From assembly GCA_017889585.1 (NCBI GenBank), contig JAGFZX010000011.1:24133-88132 (forward strand): 64,000 nt of DNA. The letters are read 5' to 3'. Positions within the stretch are counted from its first letter, which is position 1. Each line of letters begins with the position of its first letter. The DNA is from Bacillota bacterium. GTDB lineage: Bacteria; Bacillota; Negativicutes; DSM-13327. The position numbers and the translations under genes were made by a program. The notes under the pieces were generated by a model. It saw only the letters and a program-made list of their open reading frames with translations, was not told where the DNA came from and searched no databases. This document shows, one piece after another, positions 25,622-34,650 of this stretch.

Positions 25622-28600
25622 ATGCAAAACACTGTTAAAAGAATTTTTGTTGAAAAACGCAAAGAATTTGCAGTTGCAGCTCAGGGGATGTATGCTGACC
25701 TGGTGCAAAATTTAGGTATACAAGGCCTTAGTGGCGTGCGTATTATAAATCGTTACGATATAGGAGATATTACCGAGCAGGAGTATGCCGAGGCTAAACA
25801 TATTTTGCTATCAGAACCGACTGTTGATGATGTATATGACGAAATATTGCCTGTCAATGAAGAGGATAGGGTATTTGCCGTGGAATATCTGCCAGGCCAG
25901 TATGATCAGCGAGCTGATTGGGCGGCCCAAGGTGTGCAAATACTAACTCAAAAGGAATGTCTATCAATTCTTACGGCAAAAGTGATTGTTTTACAAGGAA
26001 ATATTACCGATGAGGAGTTCCAGAAGATAAAGATCTATGCTATTAACCCAATTGAAGCAAGAGAAGCACGACTGGATAAACCAGAGAGTCTTGCTGTGGC
26101 AGTAGATCATCCAAAGGATGTAGCTGCTATAAGCGGCTTTATTCATAAGGATACTGAGCAGTTGCAGGCCGTGCTGGAAGATATGGGTTTGGCTATGGGG
26201 GTCGCTGACCTGGCCTTTTGTCAACAATATTTTAGAGATGGTGAACATCGGGATCCGACGGTTACAGAAGTACGCGTTCTTGATACATATTGGTCAGATC
26301 ACTGCCGCCATACGACCTTCGCCACTGCTATAGAAGAAGTAGACATACAAGCAGGGCATTTTACCCAGCCTATTGAGGAGGCTTATCAGGAATATCTGCA
26401 GGCTCGGTCGAGGGTGTACAAAGATGTGCCCCGGGATGTTTGTCTGATGGATATTGCTGTCATTGGTATGAAAGATCTCAGGCAGCAAGGACTACTCAAT
26501 GATCTTGATCACTCAGAGGAAATCAATGCGTGCAGTATTGTTGTGCCTGTGGATATAGATGGCAACGTCGAAGAATGGCTTGTCATGTTTAAGAATGAAA
26601 CACATAATCATCCGACAGAGATTGAGCCATTTGGTGGTGCAGCGACATGCCTAGGCGGGGCGATCCGCGATCCTCTGTCTGGCAGGTCTTATGTATATCA
26701 GGCTATGCGCGTTACAGGAAGCGGTGATCCCCGGGCGAAAGTTGAGGATACACTGCCTGGTAAATTGCCTCAGCGTAAAATAACTATTAGGGCTGCAGAA
26801 GGTTACAGCTCCTATGGTAATCAAATTGGACTCTCTACTGGTCAGGTAGCTGAAATATATGATGAAGGTTTTGTTGCGAAAAGAATGGAGATTGGTGCTG
26901 TTATTGCAGCTGCTCCTAAAGCAAATGTAGTACGCCTGCGCCCTGTGGCTGGTGATGTGGTGATTTTGATAGGCGGCAGAACAGGGCGGGACGGTTGCGG
27001 TGGTGCTACAGGTTCATCGAAAGAACATACTGAGGAGTCCTTGGCAACATGCAGCGCTGAAGTGCAAAAAGGCAATGCCCTTACTGAACGGAAATTACAA
27101 AGGTTACTTCGATGTCCAGAAGCGAGTGTTATGATTAAACGCTGTAATGATTTTGGTGCAGGTGGCGCCGCCGTTGCGATAGGGGAACTTACTGATGGTT
27201 TGGTGATTAATCTTGATGCTTTGCCTAAAAAGTATGAAGGCCTTGATGGTACTGAGTTAGCTATTTCTGAATCCCAAGAACGTATGGCCGTGGTAGTATC
27301 CCCTGAGAACGTAAAGACGTTTATTGCTTATGCGTTGGCGGAAAATTTGGAAGCTACTGTTGTGGCGACAGTCACAGATAAGGCGCGGCTCACTATGTTA
27401 TGGCGGGGACAGCCTATTGTAGATCTTAGCCGTGAATTTTTAGATACCAATGGAATACAACAAAAGACAAATGTAAAGGTAACAGCACCAGTTGAAGAGC
27501 AAAATTATTTTAAGGACACAGGAATTTATGCGGGTGACTTAAAGACGGCTTGGCTGGAAAATTTACGTCAATTAAATGTATGCAGCCAGAAAGGTCTCGT
27601 TGAAATGTTTGACAGCACCATTGGTGCAAGTACAGTACTCATGCCTTTTGGCGGTCAATTTCAATCAACACCTGCTGAAGGTATGGCTGCCAAGATTCCT
27701 GTACTTGCAGGTACAACAAATACAGCCACATTGATGACATATGGTTATGACCCAAGGCTATCCACATGGAGCCCCTTTCATGGTGCAGTATACGCAATCG
27801 TCGAAGCTGTAGCGAAAGTTGTTGCCATGGGTGGTGATTATCATAACACCAGACTGACGTTACAGGAGTATTTTGAGAGATTAGGCACAGATGCTGTTAA
27901 ATGGGGTAAACCTTTCAGCGCTTTACTTGGAGCTTTGTATGCTCAGGAACAGTTCGGTATTGCCGCTATTGGCGGTAAAGATAGTATGTCTGGAACTTTT
28001 AAAGAATTAAGTGTACCGCCCACATTAGTGGCTTTTGCCGTCAATGTAGTCAAGGCTAATATTGTGATTTCGCCAGAATTTAAACAAATAGGCAGTCAGG
28101 TGGTCTTGGTTCCTCTCATTCGCAATCAATATGAATTGCCGGATTTTGCTGTACTAGGCCAAAATTATGATAAGATTACTCAATTAATCGCAGAAGGCAA
28201 AGTAGTTGCCGCACATACAGTAAAAGTCGGGGGACTAGCAGCAACGATCAGCAAAATGAGTTTTGGTAATCGTATTGGTATGGTCTTTGACAGTGAAGTA
28301 ACCTCAGGCAAACTATTTGCGGCTGACTATGGCTCTTTAGTTCTGGAAATTCCAGCAGGTGTTGATGTCCAGCAGGTTGTTGGTGACATGGTATGTACAA
28401 GACTTGGTTATACACAGGAAAAACCAGTGCTGGAGATTAACGGTTGTTCGATTGATATTCATGCAGCACAGGTAGCTTGGGAACAGCCCTTAGAACAAGT
28501 TTTCCCTACTCAGGCAGGAAAAATTGAGGGCAAACCCTATTCAGAATCATTTAATGCCGTCCCCAAAAAAGGTCGCCTAAGTATTGCTAAACCTCGTGTA

Positions 28601-29389
28601 TTTATTCCCGTCTTCCCAGGAACAAACTGTGAATATGATTCAGCTCGCGCTTTTGAAGCAGCAGGTGGTCTGGCTGACACTATGGTCATAAGAAATCTTA
28701 CACCAGCCGCTCTGGAACAGTCGATTGTTGAAATGGTGAAAAGAATTAATAATGCCCAAATTATTATGCTGCCAGGTGGTTTTAGTGCTGGGGATGAACC
28801 TGATGGCTCAGGCAAATTTATTGCCACCCTATTTAGAAATTCACGGATAAAAGAAGCAGTGACTACCTTTTTAACAAAACAAGACGGACTCATGCTTGGT
28901 ATTTGTAATGGCTTTCAGGCATTGATTAAGTTAGGTCTGGTACCCTACGGTGAGATTGTTGAATTATCGCCAGAATGTCCGACTTTGACATATAATAAAA
29001 TTGGACGGCATATTTCTTGTATGGTTGAAACCAAAGTTGTATCCAAGCTTTCCCCTTGGTTTAATAATGTAGAGTTGGGGGATGTGTATTCCATTCCTGC
29101 ATCCCATGGGGAAGGACGCTTTGTTGCCAGTCCTGCAGTACTTGAGAAACTGAGCAAAAGTGGGCAGATTGCCACTCAGTATGTTGATAAAGATGGCCAG
29201 CCTACTTATGATATCCGCTATAATCCTAATGGCTCAGTCAATGCAGTAGAAGGTATTACTAGCCCAGATGGGCGGATACTAGGTAAAATGGGCCATTCAG
29301 AAAGAATCGGTACTAATGTGGTGAAAAATGTGCCTGGCCACAAAGATCAGCAGCTATTTTCTGCTGGGGTAAGCTATTTTAGAATATAA
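25622..29389 (+). CDS. purL: Phosphoribosylformylglycinamidine synthase, single-chain PurL
   Basis: At 1255 residues this is the long form that fuses the synthase (ATP-dependent, making FGAM from FGAR) to its own glutaminase. The order is an N-terminal PurS-like part, two AIRS-like synthase halves (SDHCRHTTFAT, FKNETHNHPTEIEPFGGAAT, PVLAGTTNTATLMTYGYDP, IGGKDSMSGTF) and a C-terminal class I glutaminase (VFIPVFPGTNCEYDSA, nucleophile Cys in LGICNGFQALIKLG, PASHGEGRF). GAGGGGGT precedes ATG 25622. No other purine genes are adjacent; in Bacillus the enzyme is split into three proteins, so this gene type differs. It is closed by a terminator. Confidence 0.97.
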   Translation: MQNTVKRIFVEKRKEFAVAAQGMYADLVQNLGIQGLSGVRIINRYDIGDITEQEYAEAKHILLSEPTVDDVYDEILPVNEEDRVFAVEYLPGQYDQRADWAAQGVQILTQKECLSILTAKVIVLQGNITDEEFQKIKIYAINPIEAREARLDKPESLAVAVDHPKDVAAISGFIHKDTEQLQAVLEDMGLAMGVADLAFCQQYFRDGEHRDPTVTEVRVLDTYWSDHCRHTTFATAIEEVDIQAGHFTQPIEEAYQEYLQARSRVYKDVPRDVCLMDIAVIGMKDLRQQGLLNDLDHSEEINACSIVVPVDIDGNVEEWLVMFKNETHNHPTEIEPFGGAATCLGGAIRDPLSGRSYVYQAMRVTGSGDPRAKVEDTLPGKLPQRKITIRAAEGYSSYGNQIGLSTGQVAEIYDEGFVAKRMEIGAVIAAAPKANVVRLRPVAGDVVILIGGRTGRDGCGGATGSSKEHTEESLATCSAEVQKGNALTERKLQRLLRCPEASVMIKRCNDFGAGGAAVAIGELTDGLVINLDALPKKYEGLDGTELAISESQERMAVVVSPENVKTFIAYALAENLEATVVATVTDKARLTMLWRGQPIVDLSREFLDTNGIQQKTNVKVTAPVEEQNYFKDTGIYAGDLKTAWLENLRQLNVCSQKGLVEMFDSTIGASTVLMPFGGQFQSTPAEGMAAKIPVLAGTTNTATLMTYGYDPRLSTWSPFHGAVYAIVEAVAKVVAMGGDYHNTRLTLQEYFERLGTDAVKWGKPFSALLGALYAQEQFGIAAIGGKDSMSGTFKELSVPPTLVAFAVNVVKANIVISPEFKQIGSQVVLVPLIRNQYELPDFAVLGQNYDKITQLIAEGKVVAAHTVKVGGLAATISKMSFGNRIGMVFDSEVTSGKLFAADYGSLVLEIPAGVDVQQVVGDMVCTRLGYTQEKPVLEINGCSIDIHAAQVAWEQPLEQVFPTQAGKIEGKPYSESFNAVPKKGRLSIAKPRVFIPVFPGTNCEYDSARAFEAAGGLADTMVIRNLTPAALEQSIVEMVKRINNAQIIMLPGGFSAGDEPDGSGKFIATLFRNSRIKEAVTTFLTKQDGLMLGICNGFQALIKLGLVPYGEIVELSPECPTLTYNKIGRHISCMVETKVVSKLSPWFNNVELGDVYSIPASHGEGRFVASPAVLEKLSKSGQIATQYVDKDGQPTYDIRYNPNGSVNAVEGITSPDGRILGKMGHSERIGTNVVKNVPGHKDQQLFSAGVSYFRI

Positions 29390-29400
29390 TAATTGGATAG

Positions 29401-29441
29401 GAAATCGCTGGTTATACTATATAACTAGCGATTTCTTGTTT
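29401..29441 (+). terminator. Terminator after purL
   Basis: GAAATCGCTGGTTAT pairs with ATAACTAGCGATTTC around ACTAT, followed by TTGTTTTT. Confidence 0.8.
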
Positions 29442-29590
29442 TTATGAAGTATTATTATAAATACTAATAGAAATGAAAAACAGAAGGATGTACAATATAG
29501 GAGTACATAGAGTATAATATGTCTTGTAACAGAAAACTTCTGGTGCTTATCAGATCTTTGCAACAATAAATGGAACTAGGAGTGGAGTAT

Positions 29591-30961
29591 ATGGAAGAGA
29601 CTAAAAGCAGAGAAAAATTTTCGTCAGGCTTGGCAGTGTTTTTTGCAACATTAGGTTCAGCTGTAGGGTTGGGTAATATTTGGAAATTTCCATATTTGAC
29701 AGGGCAATATGGGGGTGGCGCTTTTTTATTAGTATATTTCTGCTGTATTTTATTTGTTGGTTTGCCTATCATGTTAGGTGAATTTTATATTGGTCGTAAG
29801 GCAAGGAAAAATGCAGTGGGTGCATTGAAACAACTGAAACCGGGTACATCATGGAAAAATATCGGTATTATGGGTGTGGGCGCTGCGTATATGATTATGT
29901 TTTTTTATAGTTGCGTGGCAGGTTGGGTATATTTCTACCTTTTTAAAGCAATAAGTGGTGATTTCATCGGTATTACTATGGAAACTGCTAAGGCTCAGTT
30001 TGGTTCTGTAATTATGGGACCCATATCCCCAATTATTTGGCAGTTTATTGTTATGGCAGTTGTTGCTAGTATTCTGGCGATGGGTGTAAAACAAGGTATT
30101 GAAAAAATCACTAAGACATTAATGCCCTTATTATTTGTCTTGATTATTATTTGCGATATACGAGCGTTGACTCTGCCTGGTGCGGCAGAAGGTGTTACGT
30201 TTTTATTTCATGTTGATTTTAATCAATTAACGGCAGCAGCGATATTGACAGCGTTAGGTTTGGCCTTCTTTAAGCTGTCCCTTGGTATGGGTACAATGAT
30301 TACTTATGGCAGTTATTTTACAGAAGATAATAATATGTTTGGTACTGCGGTAAAAGTTGCTTTATCTGATACATTGGTGTCCATGCTGGCTGGTCTTGCT
30401 ATTTTTCCTACTGTGTTTTCCTTTGGCATGGAGCCTGGTGCCGGTCCGGGATTATTATTTATGACCATTCCGTTGGTCTTCTCCCAAATGCCTTTTGGTA
30501 GTTTTTTATTAGTAGCTTTTTTCTTCTTAACAGCCATTGCAGCTACGACTGCCATGTTGTCCTTAGTAGAAGTACCTGTGGCATATTGGTCTGAGGAACG
30601 AGGTATGCCGCGGAAAAAAGCAGCAGTGGTAAATGCCGTAATTATTGCAGTGATTGGTGTATTGGCTACTTTGTCAGTTGATAAAGCTAGTATGCTAGGA
30701 AATATTACTTTCTTTGGTATGGGTTTCTTTGATTTCTTTGATTATATTTCATCAAATATTTTATTACCTCTTGGTGGACTCTTTATTGCTTTAATGATGG
30801 GCTATGCCATCAAGCGTGAGGAAGTCGTTATGGAATTATCCAATAATGGCAAATTGAAAATTGCCAAATTAGTGAGTGTGTATTTCTTCTTGATTCGCTA
30901 TGTTACACCATTATTGTTGATTGTGGTATTTTTAAATTCCATAGGAATACTCAAATTTTAA
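29591..30961 (+). CDS. Sodium-dependent neurotransmitter-family symporter (SNF/NSS)
   Basis: The 456-residue protein has eleven or twelve membrane helices. The first helix carries SAVGLGNIWKFPYLTGQYGG, the hallmark of Na+-coupled amino-acid importers related to LeuT; EKITKTLMPLLF and GMGTMITYGSYF are further family segments. Substrate is likely an amino acid such as Tyr, Trp or Leu, not determinable here. ATG 29591 is chosen over 29570 because GGAGTGGAGT lies before it. Single gene with terminator at 30979. Confidence 0.92.
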   Translation: MEETKSREKFSSGLAVFFATLGSAVGLGNIWKFPYLTGQYGGGAFLLVYFCCILFVGLPIMLGEFYIGRKARKNAVGALKQLKPGTSWKNIGIMGVGAAYMIMFFYSCVAGWVYFYLFKAISGDFIGITMETAKAQFGSVIMGPISPIIWQFIVMAVVASILAMGVKQGIEKITKTLMPLLFVLIIICDIRALTLPGAAEGVTFLFHVDFNQLTAAAILTALGLAFFKLSLGMGTMITYGSYFTEDNNMFGTAVKVALSDTLVSMLAGLAIFPTVFSFGMEPGAGPGLLFMTIPLVFSQMPFGSFLLVAFFFLTAIAATTAMLSLVEVPVAYWSEERGMPRKKAAVVNAVIIAVIGVLATLSVDKASMLGNITFFGMGFFDFFDYISSNILLPLGGLFIALMMGYAIKREEVVMELSNNGKLKIAKLVSVYFFLIRYVTPLLLIVVFLNSIGILKF

Positions 30962-30978
30962 TTTAATATACGTAATGA

Positions 30979-31010
30979 AAGCCTCCGTTTTTAAATACGG
31001 AGGTTTTTTT
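30979..31010 (+). terminator. Terminator after the symporter
   Basis: GCCTCCGT and ACGGAGG pair around TTTTAAAT, followed by T7. Confidence 0.85.
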
Positions 31011-31140
31011 ACGAAATCAGAAAGTATAAGCTTTTGGCTGTCATTGCGACGAGGTACGAGGAAGCAATCCCCTACTTGTCCAGAGATTGCTTCGCTATAC
31101 TCGCAATAACAAAAAAAGGACGCGCTAGCGTTGTTCTTAT
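31011..31140. repeat. Dispersed repeat, family B (copy 1)
   Basis: Begins ACGAAATCAGAAAGTATAAG and contains GTCATTGCGACGAGG, GAAGCAATCCCCTA, GAGATTGCTTCGC and TCGCAATAAC, which pair in two nested stems. A nearly identical copy is at 36913-37040 and a cut one at 63936-64000. The rest of the 331-bp gap before the next gene shows only a poly-G tract. Confidence 0.92.
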
Positions 31141-31279
31141 TTTCTTTATCAATGTTTGATTGATTCGTCATAGTTATAAAGTGATTTTAAATAATATGCA
31201 GGAAAAAATAGTATAATTGTCGAAATTGCAAGAATATACTAATGAAGAAGTCGGTAACCTTGGAAACCAATAGATGACC

Positions 31280-31289
31280 GGGGGGGGGG
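31280..31289 (+). promoter_or_regulatory. Ten-G tract serving as ribosome binding site
   Basis: A run of ten G residues lies three bases before ATG 31293 and is the only Shine-Dalgarno-like element. Such a homopolymer can gain or lose bases in replication, which would change spacing to the start codon. Confidence 0.6.
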
Positions 31290-31292
31290 ACC

Positions 31293-32507
31293 ATGCCAGA
31301 ATGTATTATTGCACGGCAACCTATTTTTGATATTAATTTAAAAATATATGGGTATGAACTTTTGTTTCGGAGAATTTCTATCAGCGATTCTTCTGATTTT
31401 GATCCAGATGAAGCCACATCTAGTGTATTAGTCAATAGTATGTTCTTGATTGGTTTAGAGGAACTGACTAAGGGGAAACCAGCCTTCGTTAATTTTTCAC
31501 GCAAATTGTTAATCAATGATGTTATGACATTCCTTCCGAACAAGGACATTGCTATTGAAATATTGGAGACAGTAGAACCAGATGAAAAGTGCTTGTTCGC
31601 TTGTACAAAACTCAAGGAAGCTGGTTATAAAATTGTTTTAGATGATTTTGTTTATCATGCCAAATTTGAACCATTTATTGCGATTGCGGATATTATAAAA
31701 GTAGATTTTCTTTTAAATTCAGCTACTGAGTGCGAAGCTCTTCCTAAACGTTTTCCAAAGAGAAAAGATCTCATCTTTCTTGCGGAGAAAGTGGAAACCT
31801 ATGATCAATACTCCAAAGGGATAGAATGGGGATATTCTCTGTTTCAGGGTTACTTTTTTTGTAAACCAGTTGTATTGAACACTTGGGATATCCAAGGCAA
31901 TAAATTAGTATATTTTCAACTGTTTAAAGAACTGAATGATCCCTTGGTTAGTTTCGATCAGCTAGAGCAGATTATCCAGAGAGATGTGTCTCTTTCTTAT
32001 AAAATTTTAAAATATATTAATTCTGCAGCTCTGGGGATGCGTACAAAAATTAATTCAGTTAGACAAGCATTAACAATGCTTGGAAGAAAAAATATGGAGA
32101 AGTTTATTACACTAGTATTATTAAAAGGTCTCAGTGCCGATAAGCCTGGTGAATTGATTGTTACATCCATTATCCGTGGACGGTTCGCAGAATTAATTGC
32201 TACTCGTTTGGGCCTTAGGGGGCAGACAAGCACTGCTTTCTTAGTAGGGATGTTTTCTTTAGTAGAAGCATTACTTGATCGATCTATGGATAAATTTTTA
32301 AGTGAACTTCCCTTAAGTGATGATATTGCTGCCACCCTTCGTCGACAACCAAGTGTTCTGACTTCTATTCTGGAGTTGGTTATTGCTTATGAACAGGGGG
32401 ATGGAAATAGATGTGCGATTTATTCCATGATGTTGGGCTTAAAAAGTGAAGATGTAAAGAAAATATATATGGATGCTATCTTATGGGAAGCGAAGATTGA
32501 GCATTGA
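31293..32507 (+). CDS. EAL-HDOD signalling protein (YuxH-like)
   Basis: The 404-residue protein has an N-terminal EAL-like domain (ARQPIFDINLKIYGYELLFR at 7-26, AIEILETV and IVLDDFVY as remnants of metal-binding motifs) and a C-terminal HDOD domain (DVSLSYKILKYINSAALG, INSVRQALTMLG). In this family the EAL part has usually lost phosphodiesterase activity and acts in signalling; the AIEILE sequence keeps the Glu but the catalytic set looks incomplete. Partner unknown. The start codon sits three bases after a G10 tract. Confidence 0.88.
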   Translation: MPECIIARQPIFDINLKIYGYELLFRRISISDSSDFDPDEATSSVLVNSMFLIGLEELTKGKPAFVNFSRKLLINDVMTFLPNKDIAIEILETVEPDEKCLFACTKLKEAGYKIVLDDFVYHAKFEPFIAIADIIKVDFLLNSATECEALPKRFPKRKDLIFLAEKVETYDQYSKGIEWGYSLFQGYFFCKPVVLNTWDIQGNKLVYFQLFKELNDPLVSFDQLEQIIQRDVSLSYKILKYINSAALGMRTKINSVRQALTMLGRKNMEKFITLVLLKGLSADKPGELIVTSIIRGRFAELIATRLGLRGQTSTAFLVGMFSLVEALLDRSMDKFLSELPLSDDIAATLRRQPSVLTSILELVIAYEQGDGNRCAIYSMMLGLKSEDVKKIYMDAILWEAKIEH

Positions 32508-32509
32508 GA

Positions 32510-32537
32510 AGGCTTGGCGTAAGCTAAGTCTTTTGTT
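32510..32537 (+). terminator. Weak terminator after the EAL-HDOD gene
   Basis: GGCTTGGC and AGCTAAGTC can pair (8 bp with two G-U) and are followed by TTTTG. Confidence 0.45.
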
Positions 32538-32606
32538 ATATTTTGCATACTTGCTATCATTAGGTATAATGGTATTAGTAAGATTTCTTTTATGAGAGGA
32601 TTGGTT

Positions 32607-34523
32607 ATGAATATATTATCAGCGGAAAATTTATCTAAGAGTTATGGTATGAAAAGGCTATTCAATCATATTTCTTTTGGCATTGATGACAATGACAAAA
32701 TTGGTTTGATTGGTGTGAATGGTACAGGAAAGTCTACCTTTCTTAAAATAATTTCTGGTTTGGAAGAGACCGATGAGGGTAAGGTGACAGTTGGTAGCGC
32801 TGTAGAGATTCAGTATTTATCCCAAAATCCTGATTTTAATCCCCAGGATACGGTGCTCGAGCAAGTGTTTAAAGGATATTCACCACTGATGAAATTGCTA
32901 CGGGAATATGAGCAGGTAATGCTAGCTGCCAGTCATAGTCCAGGGGATGAGGCCATGCAAAAACGTCTGATTGTACTGGGTCAGCAAATGGATGCAATGA
33001 ACGGATGGCAACTTGAAAGTGAAGCCAAGAGTATTTTGACGAAATTAGGCATTACTGACTTTGAAGCGCAAGTGGGTCAGTTGTCAGGGGGGCAGCGCAA
33101 GCGTATAGCCTTGGCGGGGGCTTTGATCCATCCTGCTGATCTGCTCATATTAGATGAGCCGACCAATCATATTGATAATGATACAGTGGCTTGGTTAGAG
33201 GATTATTTGCATAAACGCAGAGGGGCGTTGCTACTCATTACCCATGATCGTTACTTTTTAGATCGGGTTGTTAACCGGATCATAGAATTGGATAAAGGAA
33301 ACTTATATAGCTATACAGGTAATTATAGCAAATTCCTCGAGCTGAAGATGCAGCGGGAGGCTGATCAAGAAGTCAGTGAAAGTAAGCGGCAAAATCTGCT
33401 GAAGAGTGAATTGGCATGGATGCGCAAAGGGGCCAAGGCGCGGACTACCAAACAAAAGGCGCGAATTGACAGATTTGAAGAGCTTAGCGCACAGAAAGTA
33501 GATTTAAGTCGGGAAAAAGTGGAAATTACCGTAGGCGCTAGCAGACTGGGGCGTAAGATTATTGAACTGTCTCATGTGAGTAAAACGTTTGGTGAGCGGA
33601 CAGTGATTGATGATTTTAGCTATATTGTACTGCGAGATGACCGCATGGGTATTGTTGGGGCAAATGGCAGCGGTAAGTCAACATTACTTAATATGATTAT
33701 CAATCAGGTAGTTCCCGACAGTGGCTTTGTGGAAATTGGTCAGACAGTGAGGATTGGCTATTTTTCACAAGAAAGTGCTGATATGGATGAGAATTTGCGG
33801 GTCATTGAATATATTAAAGAAGAAGCTAATTTCATCCCCGCGGCTGACGGAGGTATTATCACTGCTTCTCAAATGCTGGAACGTTTTCTGTTTTCGTCAG
33901 ACGCGCAATGGACACCTATTAGTAAATTATCTGGCGGGGAGAAACGTCGCTTATATTTGCTTAGAATATTAATGGCTTCGCCTAATGTATTACTCTTAGA
34001 TGAGCCTACCAATGATTTGGATATTCAGACACTGACTATTTTGGAAGATTATTTGGATGACTTTCCCGGAGCAGTTATTGTGGTATCCCATGATCGATAT
34101 TTTTTAGATCGAGTAGTTGAAAAAGTTTTTGCTTTTGAAAGTGATGGCTCTATCAGACAATATGTGGGTGGCTATTCTGATTACTCACAGACAGTCAAAC
34201 AGCAAACAAATGCAGATCGTAGTCAGGGGAAAACAGTAGAAGCTAAAGAGTCTCAAAATGAAAAGTCGAAGGAACGTGTTCGTAAGTTTACTTTTAAAGA
34301 GCAAAAGGAATATGCAGAAATTGATGCTGTGATTGCCAGTGTGGAAAATGAAATTAAGGTGGTTAGCAATCGTATAAATGCTACAGGGAGTGATTTTAGT
34401 CTTCTGCAAGAGCTGACAGGTGTACAACAGCAGCTTGAGACAAAGCTGGAAGAACTACTAGAGCGTTGGACATATTTAAATGAATTAGCTGAAGAAATAG
34501 GGGGGAACCTTAATATAAAATAG
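32607..34523 (+). CDS. ABC-F family ATPase (YdiF/Uup-like)
   Basis: A 638-residue soluble protein with two ABC ATPase domains and no membrane segment. Walker A motifs are GVNGTGKST and GANGSGKST, signature motifs LSGGQRKR and LSGGEKRR, Walker B LLILDEPTNHID and VLLLDEPTNDLD. The linker and a C-terminal coiled coil (after about 540) fit the ribosome-acting ABC-F class, which rescue stalled ribosomes or give antibiotic protection. The C-terminal coil favours the Uup/YdiF branch. ATG 32607 follows GAGAGGATTGG; ATG 32592 has no such site. Confidence 0.92.
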   Translation: MNILSAENLSKSYGMKRLFNHISFGIDDNDKIGLIGVNGTGKSTFLKIISGLEETDEGKVTVGSAVEIQYLSQNPDFNPQDTVLEQVFKGYSPLMKLLREYEQVMLAASHSPGDEAMQKRLIVLGQQMDAMNGWQLESEAKSILTKLGITDFEAQVGQLSGGQRKRIALAGALIHPADLLILDEPTNHIDNDTVAWLEDYLHKRRGALLLITHDRYFLDRVVNRIIELDKGNLYSYTGNYSKFLELKMQREADQEVSESKRQNLLKSELAWMRKGAKARTTKQKARIDRFEELSAQKVDLSREKVEITVGASRLGRKIIELSHVSKTFGERTVIDDFSYIVLRDDRMGIVGANGSGKSTLLNMIINQVVPDSGFVEIGQTVRIGYFSQESADMDENLRVIEYIKEEANFIPAADGGIITASQMLERFLFSSDAQWTPISKLSGGEKRRLYLLRILMASPNVLLLDEPTNDLDIQTLTILEDYLDDFPGAVIVVSHDRYFLDRVVEKVFAFESDGSIRQYVGGYSDYSQTVKQQTNADRSQGKTVEAKESQNEKSKERVRKFTFKEQKEYAEIDAVIASVENEIKVVSNRINATGSDFSLLQELTGVQQQLETKLEELLERWTYLNELAEEIGGNLNIK

Positions 34524-34529
34524 TTTTGC

Positions 34530-34612
34530 GAACCGCAGAGGCGCAGAGGACGTAGAGGGTTTATAATAATAAACTTTTCTCTGTGTTCTCTGCGCCTCTG
34601 CGGTTAAAAAAA
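34530..34612. repeat. Dispersed repeat, family A (copy 2)
   Basis: AACCGCAGAGGCGCAGAGG and CTCTGCGCCTCTGCGGTTAA form an inverted pair across a 33-nt AT-rich centre. Lies seven bases after the ABC-F stop. Confidence 0.9.
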
Positions 34613-34650
34613 CGTCTATATGTTTCTTTCAAAGGAAGCAGTATACTTTG

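Noticed and set aside
31201..31292. Cyclic-di-GMP riboswitch before the EAL-HDOD gene
   Set aside because: I looked for the conserved GNRA/tetraloop receptor segments and found none.
31187..31615. Minus-strand frame of 142 codons over the EAL gene start
   Set aside because: Shadow of the EAL-HDOD gene; no ribosome site.
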